From Lepidurus packardi (taxonomy: Eukaryota > Arthropoda > Branchiopoda > Notostraca > Triopsidae): DNA of 64,000 nt. The translations under genes and the position numbers were made by a program. Shown piece by piece: positions 35,601 through 48,400 of the stretch. The notes under the pieces were generated by a model. That model ran no database searches, had not been told where the DNA came from, and saw only the letters and a list, made by a program, of their open reading frames with translations. The first letter of the stretch is position 1; each line of letters begins with the position of its first letter. The stretch covers positions 2,609,001-2,673,000 of the forward strand of contig JAKZAN010000006.1 in assembly GCA_023053545.1 (NCBI GenBank), given 5' to 3'.

Positions 35601-38600
35601 AAAAAAATATGAAGCTATGCTGTCATCTTCAAGCGTCACTAACCTGGAAGGGCAGGACGAAGTTTTAATTAGGCTATGGTTTCCATCTTCTTTTTAATGC
35701 CAGGCAGGTTTTGACTTGAGAGGGCGAAAGTATTTCTGGCGCCCACAAGTCGAGAATGTGCTGCTTTTGCAGTTTTGGTGCGAAACAGCCTCGTATTTTA
35801 ACGGTGTGTGATAGAAAAACGCATCGTAGCCAGTTTCTTTTCTTTTTTTGCCTCTTCACTCCCATTCTTTTTAAATCTTTAAGTACGTGGCCAAAAGCCA
35901 TTATTTTTTAAGAACCTATAACGTTGCTGGACTCGAATTGCGGTATCAAAGGTTAAGCTTTTTTCTTCCTTTTTTTCTATTCTCGAGAGCTCGGGCTAGA
36001 GAAGTGGGGGTGGGTTAAGTTAAAGGAAAAAGAATGGAAAGTTCCAAGTAAATTTCAAGGTATATACGTATCTGTGGTATTGGGGAAAGGGGGGAGGGGC
36101 GGACACAATGGGGAGGGACTGTTTGATATGAAAAATCGTGGTTGTCCGGAACAATTTAAAGGGGAGGTTTTGGAAAGTAGGGGGATCTATTGTCCCAAGA
36201 ACAAATGACTCTTCTGGTTAGGACTTTTGGCTGGTTGCCTCCGTGCTTTTCAACTCGTCTCTTAGTCTTGCTATTGTCGCAGTGGGGTGTACTAGTAGGC
36301 AATATTCTGAAAGTTTGAGGGGTGGGGGAGGGCGAAGAATAGGAACTGTTTTACGTATTATCACGTGGGGAGGGGGCTCGAGGTATTGATAATCGATGAT
36401 GGGTTTCTTGGGTTCCTTTCTCGTATACTTCTCGAAAACGGCCCGAACCCGCGTCTCGAGTGGGATTTGCTGCGAGAGAGAAGAGCACACCGCTTCTTGA
36501 CAAAAGACTATTGAAATGAAGAGGAAGAGGAACTTAGGGTTCGGAGTCAAGTGCAGGCTGCTTTAGCTGTGGATTTAGTGTAGCAATCTAGATTTTTCTA
36601 TTTGTTTTTAGAACTTTTGTGTCTGTTTTAAGCCAGGGAATTCTATTCTTGAAGCGCAATAGCCACCGAAATCACACGTTGAGATTTTGATGGATGCTTT
36701 TCTTTTATGTTATTGTAAAAACAATGAATTTGGTCAAAATTTTCTTTTTTATAGTAGCCGTTCAGCAGTTACTCGCATGGCAATATTTGGTCACGAGGTC
36801 ATAGACGTGGCATGACGTCATGGACACGTCTTAGGTGGCTTACGTCCATGGCACATGGTCCTTCTTAGCATGGTTATTGTTCATATGCCTCGAATAGTAA
36901 ATAAAGCTCTCGGTTTTGATGGATAGTGACTAGTGATAGTGACACAGACTCACGTCTGTGACGTCAGGAAACCAAGGGATCTCTTTTTTTTTAAATCGTC
37001 CTTTAAAGCTAAGTAACTATTGTGCGCATGGCGAGAAGGAAAATATCACTTGAAACTAGATTCTTTATTTTTTCGTGGCTACTGACCTTTTACCAGCGCA
37101 GTCAAATGTAGCATATTTCCAAAGCAAATTGTAATAGTTGTGTTTTCTTGGATATGAATTGTGAATTAATACGAAATTCTTTGTTAATAGGTGGAATGCA
37201 AGAAAGCTCAGCCGAAGGAAGTCATGTTGCCGGTGAACGTCGCCCGAGGTAGGGCAGCCGTACGAGCAGGATACGGTGAGTTACTCCTGGTTACGCAAGC
37301 CACCCAAGGTTCTGTCCCGGCTTCGAGACCCTCCCCACCGGCACGAGCTGCGGCAGCGGCAGCTCCGTTGATGGGAAGTGTCCTCGGAATCGCAGGCATG
37401 CCTACCACCTTAGCCGCCTACCGCTATGCTCCTTACACAGTACCAATTTCAATTACTCAGCAAAATCACAACAGCCACGCCCTTGCCACAGCGGCAGGTC
37501 ATTCAGCTACGTCTCTTGCCCAGTTTTACGCCCCTTTCTTGGGCCTAGACCTCGCCAGCAATTGCAAAAGAAATCGCGAGTTATCAGCGGCAGGCTTTAC
37601 CTTTTCGGCTGCATATCCACAAGCGGTAGGCGATTTGGTGACGATCGGGGGCATGCCAACCCTGGAGACCTCCTTGTACCCCATTCCGATAGGCTTGTGA
37701 GGCCAGCCGAGATCTTTCTGACAATTTTTCTGCAACTTTTCTCTCAAACTTTTCTTCTAACAAAAATGCCTCAAGTAATATTATTCTATGTGCATTATAA
37801 ATGTGACATTTTTGGGGAGTCGTTTTTAGTTTTCTTGGCATTTGTTTCCTCCCAAATGAGCTTCGGATTTCTTAAGTTTTTAAAATTTCGGGGAATTCAG
37901 TTGAAACCTCAGCTGGCCAGTACCTGCGTCTTTGACGTGTTTCCGTTACAGGAAAAAATGCTGTGTATATTTCGAAAAAGTAGGCGCTAGGCGCTAGTTC
38001 TAGGTCATGTTTGCCAAATTCACAGCAGAGCTAGATTTGTTTTGGGTTTTTTGGAGTTTGGGGGAAAACGGACTAGGCAAAAAGGTATCTTAGCTTGAGT
38101 TGAGTGTTGGGTGGGGATTACAAAAGAAGAGAAAGAAAGCCCTGAATTTTACTCCTAGGACCAGTCCAAAGGCCTTAGTCCCTTCCAGGTAGCAATAGTT
38201 TTTGATAGTGATATACTAAAAATAGTGTTATCGAACGTAAACATAACGCCACGCCAGACCTATGCAACATAACGTAGTGGTTTTCTTCACTGGTACTTGT
38301 TATACCATTGAAGAACACGTTTTTTCTAGTCATCGTGTATTTCCTTTCCTTGATTCTAATCTTTGTCAGCTAGTCACACGTGGTTTTCTACTTAGCTAGC
38401 TTAGTTGTCCATTTTTTGACAACCTCATCTCACCAAAATGACCAGTAGTGTGTAGTTTTAACCAAATTTGTCTTCTAACGGCCTGGACCAAGAGCTGTAT
38501 TTTAGAATTTTTGTCCCATCCTTGCCAAACTAACGTACGTCTTCCGGACATTATTTACTTAGGAGGAATAAGCAGTAGCCAAAGAAACATTTATTGTAGT

Positions 38601-41600
38601 GTTGTTGACCCCCGCCCCCTCTATTTTCTGTATTAGAAAAGTTCCCAAACTGTCTTGTCGATTTTTTAATTTTTTTTTTTGAGCCAAACTAGTATAACGG
38701 TAGCACAAGTTAGCTTGTTCAGTGATCGGCATTTGTTATCTAAAAAAGGCTCATGATTATTTAATTATTTTTTGGTAAAACGTTCTGTTTTCTCGTACCC
38801 CTACGTAATTTACCATGTAGAGGTTCTAGGGGTAAAATATGAGCTCGGCTTAGATGGAGTAACTCATGTATAGAGCAACATCACTTGGGATGATGCAGTC
38901 TTGCTGCTTCCTTTTTTTCCTGTGTACTCGCAATACACTCTCTGTCCTGTACTTTTTTGCTCAGCACTTCTCTCGACCAAACATCTAACCACCCGAGAAT
39001 CTTGTGTAAAAACTTTTTTTTTACAAACAAAATTGACTAACCATTTTTCATTAATCGACTTTTTGCTCCTTTTTCTGGCCGTTTTTCCTGTGGGTTTTCC
39101 TTTGCATCCGTCCATTACTAACTTCACTAGAACCCAGTTCTCTTATTAGAGCTCATAGTTACTCCTTTTTGTTTTTAGTTATTTTTAATTTGTGTTTTTT
39201 TTTCCCGAGTATTAGCTTAAATCTGTCCTCTTAGTTGACCTAGAACTAGTTGCCTCTTGTAGCGCGTAGTCTCTCTAGTTTTAGAGAAGGAGAAAAGATC
39301 CCGAGTACTTCGCGGTACCGGGATGGCGATTTTCGGGTGGGGTTGGGATACAAGCAACAAAAAGGGGTTGCTGCTTGTGCTTGGTCCGTGATATTGATTT
39401 GAGTCTCGTGTAGTGATGATAGATTCTGTTACAGACTTGGTATGGTCCCTCGGCGCCCTGCAAGACGGTAAATATCATTCATGTTTTCTTTTTTTTTATG
39501 GGGATTTTTTTTTTCTGCTCGGTACCCCTATATTGTGTTGCCTCGTATTAAAAATAACAATAATAATAAGGCTTGTTTGGTACCAGGATTCCCTGCTGCT
39601 CCCTACGCTTACGCCGGAAGAGGCTACTCCGGATACCCCGGCTTTGGACTTCCTTACCCTGCAGGTAAGCCGCCTTTCTTTATACCTCGCGCACTATGTG
39701 GTAGTTTGCCAAAAATACACGCGTGGCGTCAAAAAAAGGCGGGACATTCCCCCTTGCCATGCACACTCATCTCGGCGTTCCGCGTTACAGTTTTCACATT
39801 GGGAAGCGATGGTTTATGTGACGTATGTCAGGTTATTCAGACACACATACATACACAACATACATTCATGATAGCCCCTTCTAAGGGTTCTTCTAGATAG
39901 AGGAACTTTTGTATATACCCTTTTTGCCTTACATACCCTCAAAAGTAATACTCGCTGTCAACCTTTCTTATCGTCCCTCATTCTTGAGTAGAGTAAGCTA
40001 CTACCCCATCCCTCCGTTAACTCTTTGAACCCCGACCACCTCTCACGGTCGTTCATGTCTAGCAATCCCAGCCTTGCGTGTCGTAGAATGTTGGTTTAAT
40101 AATTATTCCTCGAAAGTTACTAAACTTCCCACCTCTTGTGAGACAAAGCTAATTTTCTCTTTATTTTCTCGGTTTTGTGTTTATTTTCTAATTTGCATGT
40201 TTTTGTATCTTCAGAAACCCCGGAAGCTTTCCGTAATCGATTAGGTTCGCAAAAGTTCACATTCTAGAAGAAACCTCATATTGAGCTACTTAATTATGGT
40301 TTTCTTAGTTGTTTTTTTTTTTTTTTTTTAAACGTGGCTTTTCGTACGTCATTCCTTGTTTCAAGCATGGGTTCACTTTCATTGTAGCTTGTTTTTTCAT
40401 TTTTTGTTGTTATGATTGTTTTCTCTGGCTAGAGTCAATCTTTAGTTCTCACTCATATGGTTTTGAATGGTATTTTATGCTGGATTGCCTTATTTGATTT
40501 CCCGGGGTTATTTGGGTATTGGTTATCTTGCACACAGGGCTGGTGGGATTTTTGTCTGAGGCTCGACTCCCTCTGCCTGACTTCGTCGGGGTGGGCGGGT
40601 TGAGCTTAAATTTGGTCCCGCCCGCCTCATCTCCCTCCTCGTGACCATCCCGTTTTTTGAGCCACAGAATTGCGAAAGGGTTCCAAGGGAGGTGGGGTAG
40701 TAGTTGATGATGGGGGGAGGGATGGCTTTGATCCTTGTTGTACAAGTCTTAGTTACTGTTTTTCCCTTTCAAACTTCACTTCATTTTTTTTTCAAATTAT
40801 CTGCGTCGTGTTTCTTGTTAGGAGCAGACGCAATTAGACTCCCTTTTATAGAAACAGAGCGCAATTAGAAATAAGTTACCGAGCATTGAAGGGAAGCAAG
40901 CTTGGAGCCAAGGGTTCAGCTACGCCTTAGTGACAATTTCAAAAAAGATTAAAACTTTCAAAAAAGAGAAGAAAATTAAGTCTTTCTCCCAATGCCTACC
41001 CTTTTTTACTGAATGTATAACCTTCCCGTTTTTGATTGTGTCATATGGTCCCTCCTTCTTAAAAAAAGACACCGCCCAATGTTGTTTACCATATATCCGT
41101 CCAGGTTTGGCCCTACTGCAACGCAGCGTAGCCCCTCGGCCCCCTCGCCGTCTTTAGCTTGGTGCACATTGTTGTGGGATCTTAAGGCAATATGTACAGT
41201 ATACTAATGTTAACGGAAAGGTGTGAGTGAAGCCAGAGCAGAGCAGCACGATCTTCCTTGGGAAATAAGGAAAATAACAAGCAAAAAACCGCCAATTAGA
41301 AAAGCCAATGCAGGGCTTTTATTCTTTGGAGGAGTAACGAGAAAACGATCACTACTTTTTCTCGTCTCCTTTTGTAACAGTAGTCAGGACGCTAGTCCCA
41401 TAGCTATCTATCCCCCAGTGACGGAGAAACTTTTAATGTTCTGTAGTTTTCCTTAGAAGTCTAAGAATGGTTAATCTTTTAGTAAGATGTTGTTAGTGGA
41501 AGAGGCGATGTTACAAAATAGTACTAATTTCAAAACTTATATACTGTGACCCATTAGGGGCAGTTAGATGACAAAACGGAATTGACTTTGGTTTGGTGAC

Positions 41601-44600
41601 TTTGTCAACCTGGAAATCTTTCAAACCTGATTTCTTTTCAAAACGTGAACCTCAGTTTTTGACGTTTTTTTGCTTTTCTCATCCAAGTATCTTCTCTATT
41701 GCTAAACAATCTTGCCTTGCTTTTCCTTTTTCTTTAAACTCGCAAAAACCAAAAAATGGCCCGTGCTTTGCTCAAGATTTTTTACAACCCTGGTTACCGT
41801 ACTCAGAGGTTGATTATATTGGTCGTAAATGTGTTAATATTTTCAACCTTTTTAATTGGCGGGAACGCAGGGGCGAGACTATTTTGTCGGGTTTTTTTCT
41901 TTCTTTCGTGTTCAATTCAGGGTATGCACATTTCCGCTGAGCCTTTTGGTGTGTCCAATTCTTCGATCAATCAATTTGTTTTTTTTCCACCCTTTTTTCA
42001 GTTCTCAAAGTTTGTTTCTCTTTTTTAATTCCTTTTTTTTGGCTTACAACGAAAATGAATGATTTTTGGGTCATTTCTTACGGGAAAATACGAAGGAGAC
42101 ATGACATTTTTTTCTAAAGGCAAAAACAGTTTTGAATTTTAACGTGATGCTAAGTGGGCCTTCATTTTGGATTCCGGCAATGTTATTTCTTAACCCTTTC
42201 TATACATTTTTTGGGAGGTTTGCTAACTCCTTCATACCCTGTTTATTTTTTCCCTTGTACCTTTGCTTACAACGCCCCTGCTTTACGAACTACTTGCCAA
42301 CGACTGTGAATGTTATATTTGTGCCGATTCGCACAAGCAATAAAACACAAGCCAGTGTTTCTGATGGATCAACCACAAACTTTTTGGACCCAATTCTTTC
42401 TTTCCCCTTCCTCGAACGAGTCAAAGGTTTTATCAACTTACAGAATTAAGATTGTACCGGTAGCGGGCGTGGCCAACATCGTGATCATCACAAAATGCGA
42501 TAACTCGAAGATGTCTTCATCCAGCGCCAATTTAAGTATCTTTCCGGTACCCATCCCTTGCCAGGTTTCAATGTCTTTTTCGTTTTGTTTTTGTGTTTTT
42601 CCGTTCTTTTATGCTGGTCCCTCCATTACCCCCGTCCTACGTCCCACCAAAAAAAAAAGAAATACTAGCGTCCAGTCGTCCAACTACCACCACATTATTC
42701 CAAGCAACTTGGCGCTCTTTAGTCGATAATTAGGTTATCATTAGAAAAGTTCCTGTTCCTACCCCCACACCTCCTCCTCTAAACTACACACTAACTTAGA
42801 CTAGTCTAGATCCCTCCTCGAAACCACTTTAGCTGTGACAATTTTAGATCTGATTAGTCCTTCTTAACTAGACACACAGATAGAACGAAACTAGAGCTTC
42901 AGTATAGCAATGGCAAGGCTGACCCGAGGCAAGAAGCCGTAACGTGTCGTTAACCGGGGGGAGGGGGGTGCTAAAAGAAGATGGCGATTCCTGAGATGGG
43001 ATGTAAACGTGCAACGTGGGGGGAGACATCTATTTGTTGTCATGCAGAGGGGTATATTTTTTCCTGTAATCATTGTCACTCCTTTGATGACTTGCCAAAT
43101 TATCCCTCCTTTCCTGTCGTCGATCTGTCTTATTGAGGAAAGGATCGTATCGATTGAGCTTACTCAGCATCCTACCACAGTACCAATACCCCCTAACCAA
43201 CACGCTTCTCCCCCCCGGGTTTTTTTTCCCCTTAATAGGAATCATCCTTTCCAGGCTTCTTGCCAAATATCGGAACCGTCTTGCCAAAAAGCTGCTAGCT
43301 TTTTTTTCGACTTTCGTTGTATTTTTCTATGTGACTACATCATGTGGATTGTCCGTGTGTTAGTTTTTAAATAATTTTTTTTACTTTCGCATACTTGCAT
43401 TTAAGTCCTGGAAACTGATTTGTCTGATTTTGGATGTAGGATTTCCTGGTTATGGATATTTTCCAGCACCGGGTCCCGGCGCGGCCACGCCCAATGCTTC
43501 CAGCGGAGACCGCAGCACGCCACATTACTACGACTACAGGGATGGACAACAAACCATGGGATCACCCTTGCGGGAGTATCAAGGACGTTCAGGTAAACTG
43601 TCTTTTATTTAACTTTGGAATCCGAGAATCGATGTCTGATGTCTGCCTCTTTGATGTTCTTAATTGAATTTATGTTTATTTTGTTTTTTTAACAGTGGAG
43701 TTGAGCAATGGACAATTGACGCCTAATAGCTCGACGCCCCTTTTGACGCAGGCTTTGTCCGGTAAGCAAATTTGGTTTTCCAAAGGAGCTTGACACATGC
43801 ACTTGCAGCTCTCTGTATTGAAAAAAGGGACGCCCGGATTGTCGTGGTGGACTTGAGCTTTTTTTTTTATGAAGAGTGTAGGTTTTTGTCCACAAAGTCT
43901 TTGGGAGATGTTTGAGATTTGCGCAGAAACTAACTTTTGTGCTAGTCCAAGCTTGTTCGACAAGAGCGTACTTGACGGACACAAAAGGTTACGAGGGCGA
44001 GGAGAATGAAGACAAGGCAGACCACAAGAGGAGAAGGATGCTTGATGCTTGCGTGTGCTTTATCGTGAAATGCCAAGTCTGGCATCTCTTTTTAGCTCCC
44101 TAAGCTGCGGGAAAATGCACTATACACGTATCTCAAGTGCACTGTTCACTGAAAGTAGAGATAAAATGCATGTGATTAAGAGCGCTTAGTTAGCAAGCGG
44201 TACCGTGAATAATTAAGAGGGAAACATACAACTTTGCCTCAGAAAAGCCTCCGTTCCAACTGTTTACTCTGCAGACATATCAATTCTACTTTTTCCCCCT
44301 TCTTTTCGTCTACTGCTATGCTACCTTAGTATAAATCACGAGAGCAGTATCAATCATGCCAAAAGCTCTCCTTTTTTATGACAATAATGGGAAAGACGGA
44401 GTTGGGGGAGAAAAAAATATTGTGAATAAAGGAAAGAAAACGACCAATACTTGCGCTTTAATATTAAAGAAACCATAGTATATCTTTAAAGTGAATGGGA
44501 TAAAAAGCAGACATTAACAGCAGAATCTCCGTGCATACGCCAGCTTGAATTACTTGCCCAAATCGGAATCTATTTTTATGGGACTTCCCCCCTAAATCGT

Positions 44601-45429
44601 TATTAGGGACAGTCCTGCAGCGGACCTTTTAGAAGCAATGTTAGTTTGTTGGTTTTTGGAACTATTAGTGGTACGTGAGACTTTGGTTGGTGATTTTGCT
44701 TTGTCCGTGTGTGGCTGAAACAGACAGTTTGTGTTCAGAGTCAATGCTAACAGTTTCCGACTTTACATTACAGTGATGAGCTTGCAGAGCTATGGTCCAC
44801 CTTCTTCGCCAGCCAATTCATCCAACAGACCGTACCCGCCCAATTCGCATCATATTGGCAGTATGGGAATGGGCGTGGGAGGGCCATCGGGCCATGCCCC
44901 ATCTCCGGGTCCATTGGATTTGTACAATGCTGCTGGAGGCGATCAAGGCTTAAACTATGGAGGACAATCTCCCCAGCCAAGTTTCGCCATGGCTAATAGG
45001 GTAAGTGCTCACATGTTATAGAGGGATCTTGAACTGTTTGCCTTTTTCTGGTGCATTTTGTTCCTCCCCCGTGCCTTCCCCCCCCCCCCCCCCCCCCCCC
45101 CCCCCTTGAACCTTGTTTTCGAAGTTTGGGAAATGAACGCGTGCATGCAAGTCCATTTGCGTTTCCGTTTGATTTTTGTTTGTCAACATGAACTTTTCCT
45201 TTTGGTTAATTTTATTTCAAGTACGGTAGTGTTATTTTTGTTTGCATTGAAAATCGGGAAAGTTTTTCAAAAATGTCGCGTTTTTTTCCTTGGTAGCTTG
45301 GTGTGTCACGTTTTTTCAGAATGCCTTTACTCCTAATCTTTGTTCCAAGTGAACGAAAACGCTTAAAGTATTTTTTTTCCGTTATAGGCTCCGTTGATTC
45401 CAGCCCATTACACGAATGGCTATCATTAG
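29655..45429 (+). CDS. msi: Musashi/RBP6-type RNA-binding protein, two RRMs
   Basis: Translational regulator that binds UAG-containing 3' UTR sites. Exons: 29655-29698, 31228-31350, 32451-32577, 32822-32914, 33122-33170, 35448-35530, 37191-37275, 39587-39664, 43440-43592, 43696-43761, 44774-45000 and 45388-45429, giving 389 residues. RRM1 has [20 protein letters not shown] (RNP2) and RGFGFVTF (RNP1). A linker with [17 protein letters not shown] leads to RRM2 with KIFVGGLS and GFAFVTF, then [19 protein letters not shown]. The low-complexity tail is Gly/Pro/Tyr-rich ([18 protein letters not shown]) and ends TNGYH, the conserved Musashi C-terminus, which fixes the last 42-nt exon. Introns reach 3.8 kb, unlike all neighbours. 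Reading on past the donor at 37276 gives an alternative 342-residue protein that stops at 37698-37700. Confidence 0.96.
29699..31227 (+). other. Musashi intron 1
   Basis: A 1.5 kb intron with no gene. It holds a run of 24 G at 30198-30221, a C run near 30570-30585 and a short direct repeat GCGCTTTTACCTG around 30380-30420. Open frames here show no family resemblance. Confidence 0.5.
31351..32450 (+). other. Musashi intron 2
   Basis: A 1.1 kb T-rich intron that splits RRM1. I see nothing specific in it. Confidence 0.5.
33171..35447 (+). other. Musashi intron within RRM2
   Basis: A 2.3 kb intron. The longest open frame (about 165 codons, 33324-33821) has no ATG at its start and no recognisable domain, so I treat it as chance. 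Confidence 0.45.
35531..37190 (+). other. Musashi intron after RRM2, with CRE-like palindromes
   Basis: A 1.7 kb intron. 36803-36831 is a near-perfect 29-nt inverted repeat centred on TGACGTCA and flanked by AGACGTG / CACGTCT. 36943-36960 is a 7-bp hairpin (CACAGAC / GTCTGTG) followed at once by GACGTCA. The spacing, 230-390 nt upstream of the alternative exon, suggests a regulatory element or the remains of a small palindromic repeat. Confidence 0.4.
37191..37700 (+). other. msi: Musashi long alternative exon with early stop
   Basis: The exon that starts with [11 protein letters not shown] has two phase-1 donors (CGAG|gtaggg ending at 37250 and TACG|gtgagt ending at 37275). Without either it stays open to TGA 37698-37700, adding about 140 residues rich in Ala, Pro and Tyr ([26 protein letters not shown]). 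The composition resembles known Musashi tails, so a shorter isoform with its own C-terminus is likely. A stretch this long without a stop in intron-like DNA would otherwise be unexpected. Confidence 0.55.
37701..39586 (+). other. Musashi intron downstream of long alternative exon
   Basis: A 1.9 kb T-rich stretch that would be 3' UTR for the short isoform and intron for the long one. No gene or clear poly(A) cluster was recognised. Confidence 0.35.
39665..43439 (+). other. Largest Musashi intron (3.8 kb)
   Basis: T-rich intron between two symmetrical tail exons. Many short open frames but none with domain similarity or matching splice neighbours. I see nothing else in it. Confidence 0.4.
43762..44773 (+). 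other. Musashi intron before penultimate exon
   Basis: A 1.0 kb intron with no recognised feature. Confidence 0.4.
45078..45105 (+). repeat. Run of 28 C in the last Musashi intron
   Basis: Uninterrupted C homopolymer at 45078-45105 in the intron before the last coding exon. With the 24-G run at 30198-30221 it shows that G/C homopolymers are tolerated in this gene's introns. Confidence 0.9.
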
Positions 45430-48400
45430 CCAAAAAAACCGCCATGCAACCCATGCCATTTGACATACTACAAAGAGACAAATTGTTACAAAAAAAAAAC
45501 TTTGTTTTAAGCTATGCCCATCCTCCCCATTCCCCCAAAAATTGTGAAGTTAGATAAAATTGAATTGTGGGGCTTATTTTAAACGTACCGTACCTATATA
45601 TGGTTGATTCTTTACACACAACCAACATTACTCTCTCCCCCTATATCCTAAGCGGAATGATCAAGCAAGGTTAATTTTTTTTAACAAAAGAATTAAGGCG
45701 TTAGGCCTTGTGTTGCATTTAGCAACCTTTTTTGTTAGAAGTGCGTATATCCTTGTTCCCGTTCCCCATCGTTGGGCTTTTTGCCGAGTTGTAGGTCTAG
45801 ACTATTGACTCTTGTCTCCCCACTCCTCCCTCCCAGACCCCCTCTCCCCCAAATCCTCCTTTTTGCATAACATTCATAATCAGCAATAATGATCCGGGGC
45901 CTGTTTGTTATTATTGTTGTTGGTTGTTGATCTCCCAGCCTTGAGCTTCCATAGGGGAGTAAGGGATACGGATCTCAGCCCACATCCCTCGCCGTAGTCC
46001 GCCGTAGGTTTGCGTAGTAGGTGTAGTAAGTAGGTTTAAAAAAATTGAAAAGCTTTTTCGTCCTTCACCCCTCGCCAAACATCATGGATTTTTGTGCGAG
46101 GTTTCAAGTGGACAAAAGCCTCGTAGTTGTAGCAAAGAGACACTCTTTTAGCGTAGTTTTGTCGATAGACGACACGCCTTTTCTTCTCGAGGAAAAAGGT
46201 AGTAGGTTTTAGTGACTTTTTGAATACTAGTTGGTAGGTTTTTCTTTTTGAACGTGTGGAGATGCAACCGAATGTCTTGGCCAAAAGGAAAACAAAAGAG
46301 AAAATCAGAAAGTGAACGAGAGAATGGCAAATATCGTCTGCTCTCCAATGCTGCGCCAACCCACCACTTGCCTCGATCTACTAATATCCATCATATTGGC
46401 CCGATAGCTTATAGGAATCGACTCATAAAATGCCTCAGCCTCACCGATAGAATCCTATCAGGAAACCTAATTAAGTTTTGTTGACACATACTTTTTTCTT
46501 CCCCCAAAAAACTGACAAATTCCATTTTGAACTTCTTTCCCGTCATTTTGATTTTTTTTCTTTACTGCGGTAGTAAGATTTGATTTAGGTTTACAAACTT
46601 GGAAAGACAGGATTTTGCATTGCGATTTGCATGAAAACAAAAAGACAAAAGCCAACGGGGCTAAAATGCTGTTCATGGACTGTGTTACCTACCGTACCTA
46701 TTATAGGTGGTTTGTTAGATCAATTAGTTAGGTATGGGAAGACATGTAGTCAGTGTGGGATGAAAGGGTTAATACTTCTTTATGTGCCGGAAGTTAGACA
46801 TTAGTTGTTAGAACGTCATCTAGAAAAGACGTTAGCAAACTTCTGGCTGCTTCGTGGAGCGTGAACGACATCATCGACGGTGGATCTACCTCCTGACCAC
46901 GCCCCTCTTTACCCCTCCTCATACTTGAAGCGTATAAACCTGGTTGTTGTTGTTTTTTCCTTTTTTGGTCTTTTTTAATTATCATTATTGTTTTTACATT
47001 CTCCGACTCCTTAAGTTTAAATTGAGCAAGAAATTTAGACAAAGTGTTTTTGCAAAAACACTTTAAGAGACGCTACCTAAATTTTTAAAAGTTCCCACCC
47101 TCCGGCAGCTGCCTTGCTAAATTCTAAAATCCGTAGAAAATTTTTCTTATAAAGGTTTAAACAAAGGTCGTGTGAGATCACCCACTGTGATACGGGCCAC
47201 GTGGTCTAGCCGCGGGATCCGCCCTAGTTTTAAAAAAGAAACCTCTCCCCGCCCCACTTTGCTAACCTAGAGGTTAACGTTGTACAACTTCTTTTTAAAA
47301 AGATCCTGCAACAAATTGCCAACTATGCAGCTAGAACTACAAGTTGGAAATAACATACTAGAAATTGAGAAGTACGTTTACTTATGCTCCCCCTAGGTAA
47401 TAGACTAGGAGTAGGTCATCGAGGTTCCAATAGGTTAGACGAGGTTAGGTCTGGCCACGCCCAGTCAGCTTAGAGAAATGGCCAGGTAGGTAGAAAGGCA
47501 CTGAAAACTTACACAGTACACCCCGACCCCTCTGTAGCAGCAGGTGAAGTAACATGGACCTGAACACGTGTCAAGCGAAAAACTGAAGACAAATATGAAT
47601 TTTGATTTCATCGACAAAAATGCGTTTTTCTTATTAATTACTCGTTTTACCTTCTAGCAACCACGGGGAATGCCCTGAGCAGCGTCTGTAGAATTTGCAA
47701 CCATTTTTACTTCATTTTTGCATCATTATTTATGTGTGTGTTGGATAGTTCAAAGTCTGACTTTTTTGCTAGCGGCAATTTCGGTGCTAAAGCTGTCTTA
47801 CAGAACAGTAAACTCGAAATGTGGGATGTGAGAATTTGGCTGAGACAAATGTAGTTTTAGTTTTCGTTCCTGCTGCTGGTTAGCAGGTTTTATTGTGTGT
47901 AAATATATCTGCAACAAATACGACGTGAGATACGACATTTGGAAATCTCATTCAGGGTGAGTAGCTAAAGAGTCACCCACGCGCTTATTCACTGTCATTT
48001 GCAAAGTTGCCAGCCACCCTTTTATGTAGGGATTTTTCCCTCCCTTTTCGTGCATGTAGAAGATTAAGGGAACAGTTGCTCGGTTCCTCCCTGAAGAACG
48101 TTTCTTCCTAATTGACTTCTCCTGAACCTGATCAAGATAGAAAAGGGTGAATTCGAGGGTGCGATTCAATTAACCCTGGCAAGTTACCAAACTGCGGAAC
48201 AAGTTGATCAAGTGGCAAGGATCCAAAACAGCTCATCGCGTTTTGTTGAACATTTCCCCCTCTTTTTCTTGAGTCTGATCCAGGAGTTACCACGCCCATT
48301 CTTACGGCGTTTGACGGATGCATTCTAGCTGAAGCTAGTGCAAAGTAATAGTAGAAGAAAAAGGGGGGAGGTATCTATTCTCCTACGACCATTAACAAGG

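Noticed and set aside
41593-42449. Cluster of short Phe-rich frames in the largest Musashi intron
   Set aside because: They arise from T-rich intron sequence; Phe/Leu/Ser runs without domains or conserved starts.
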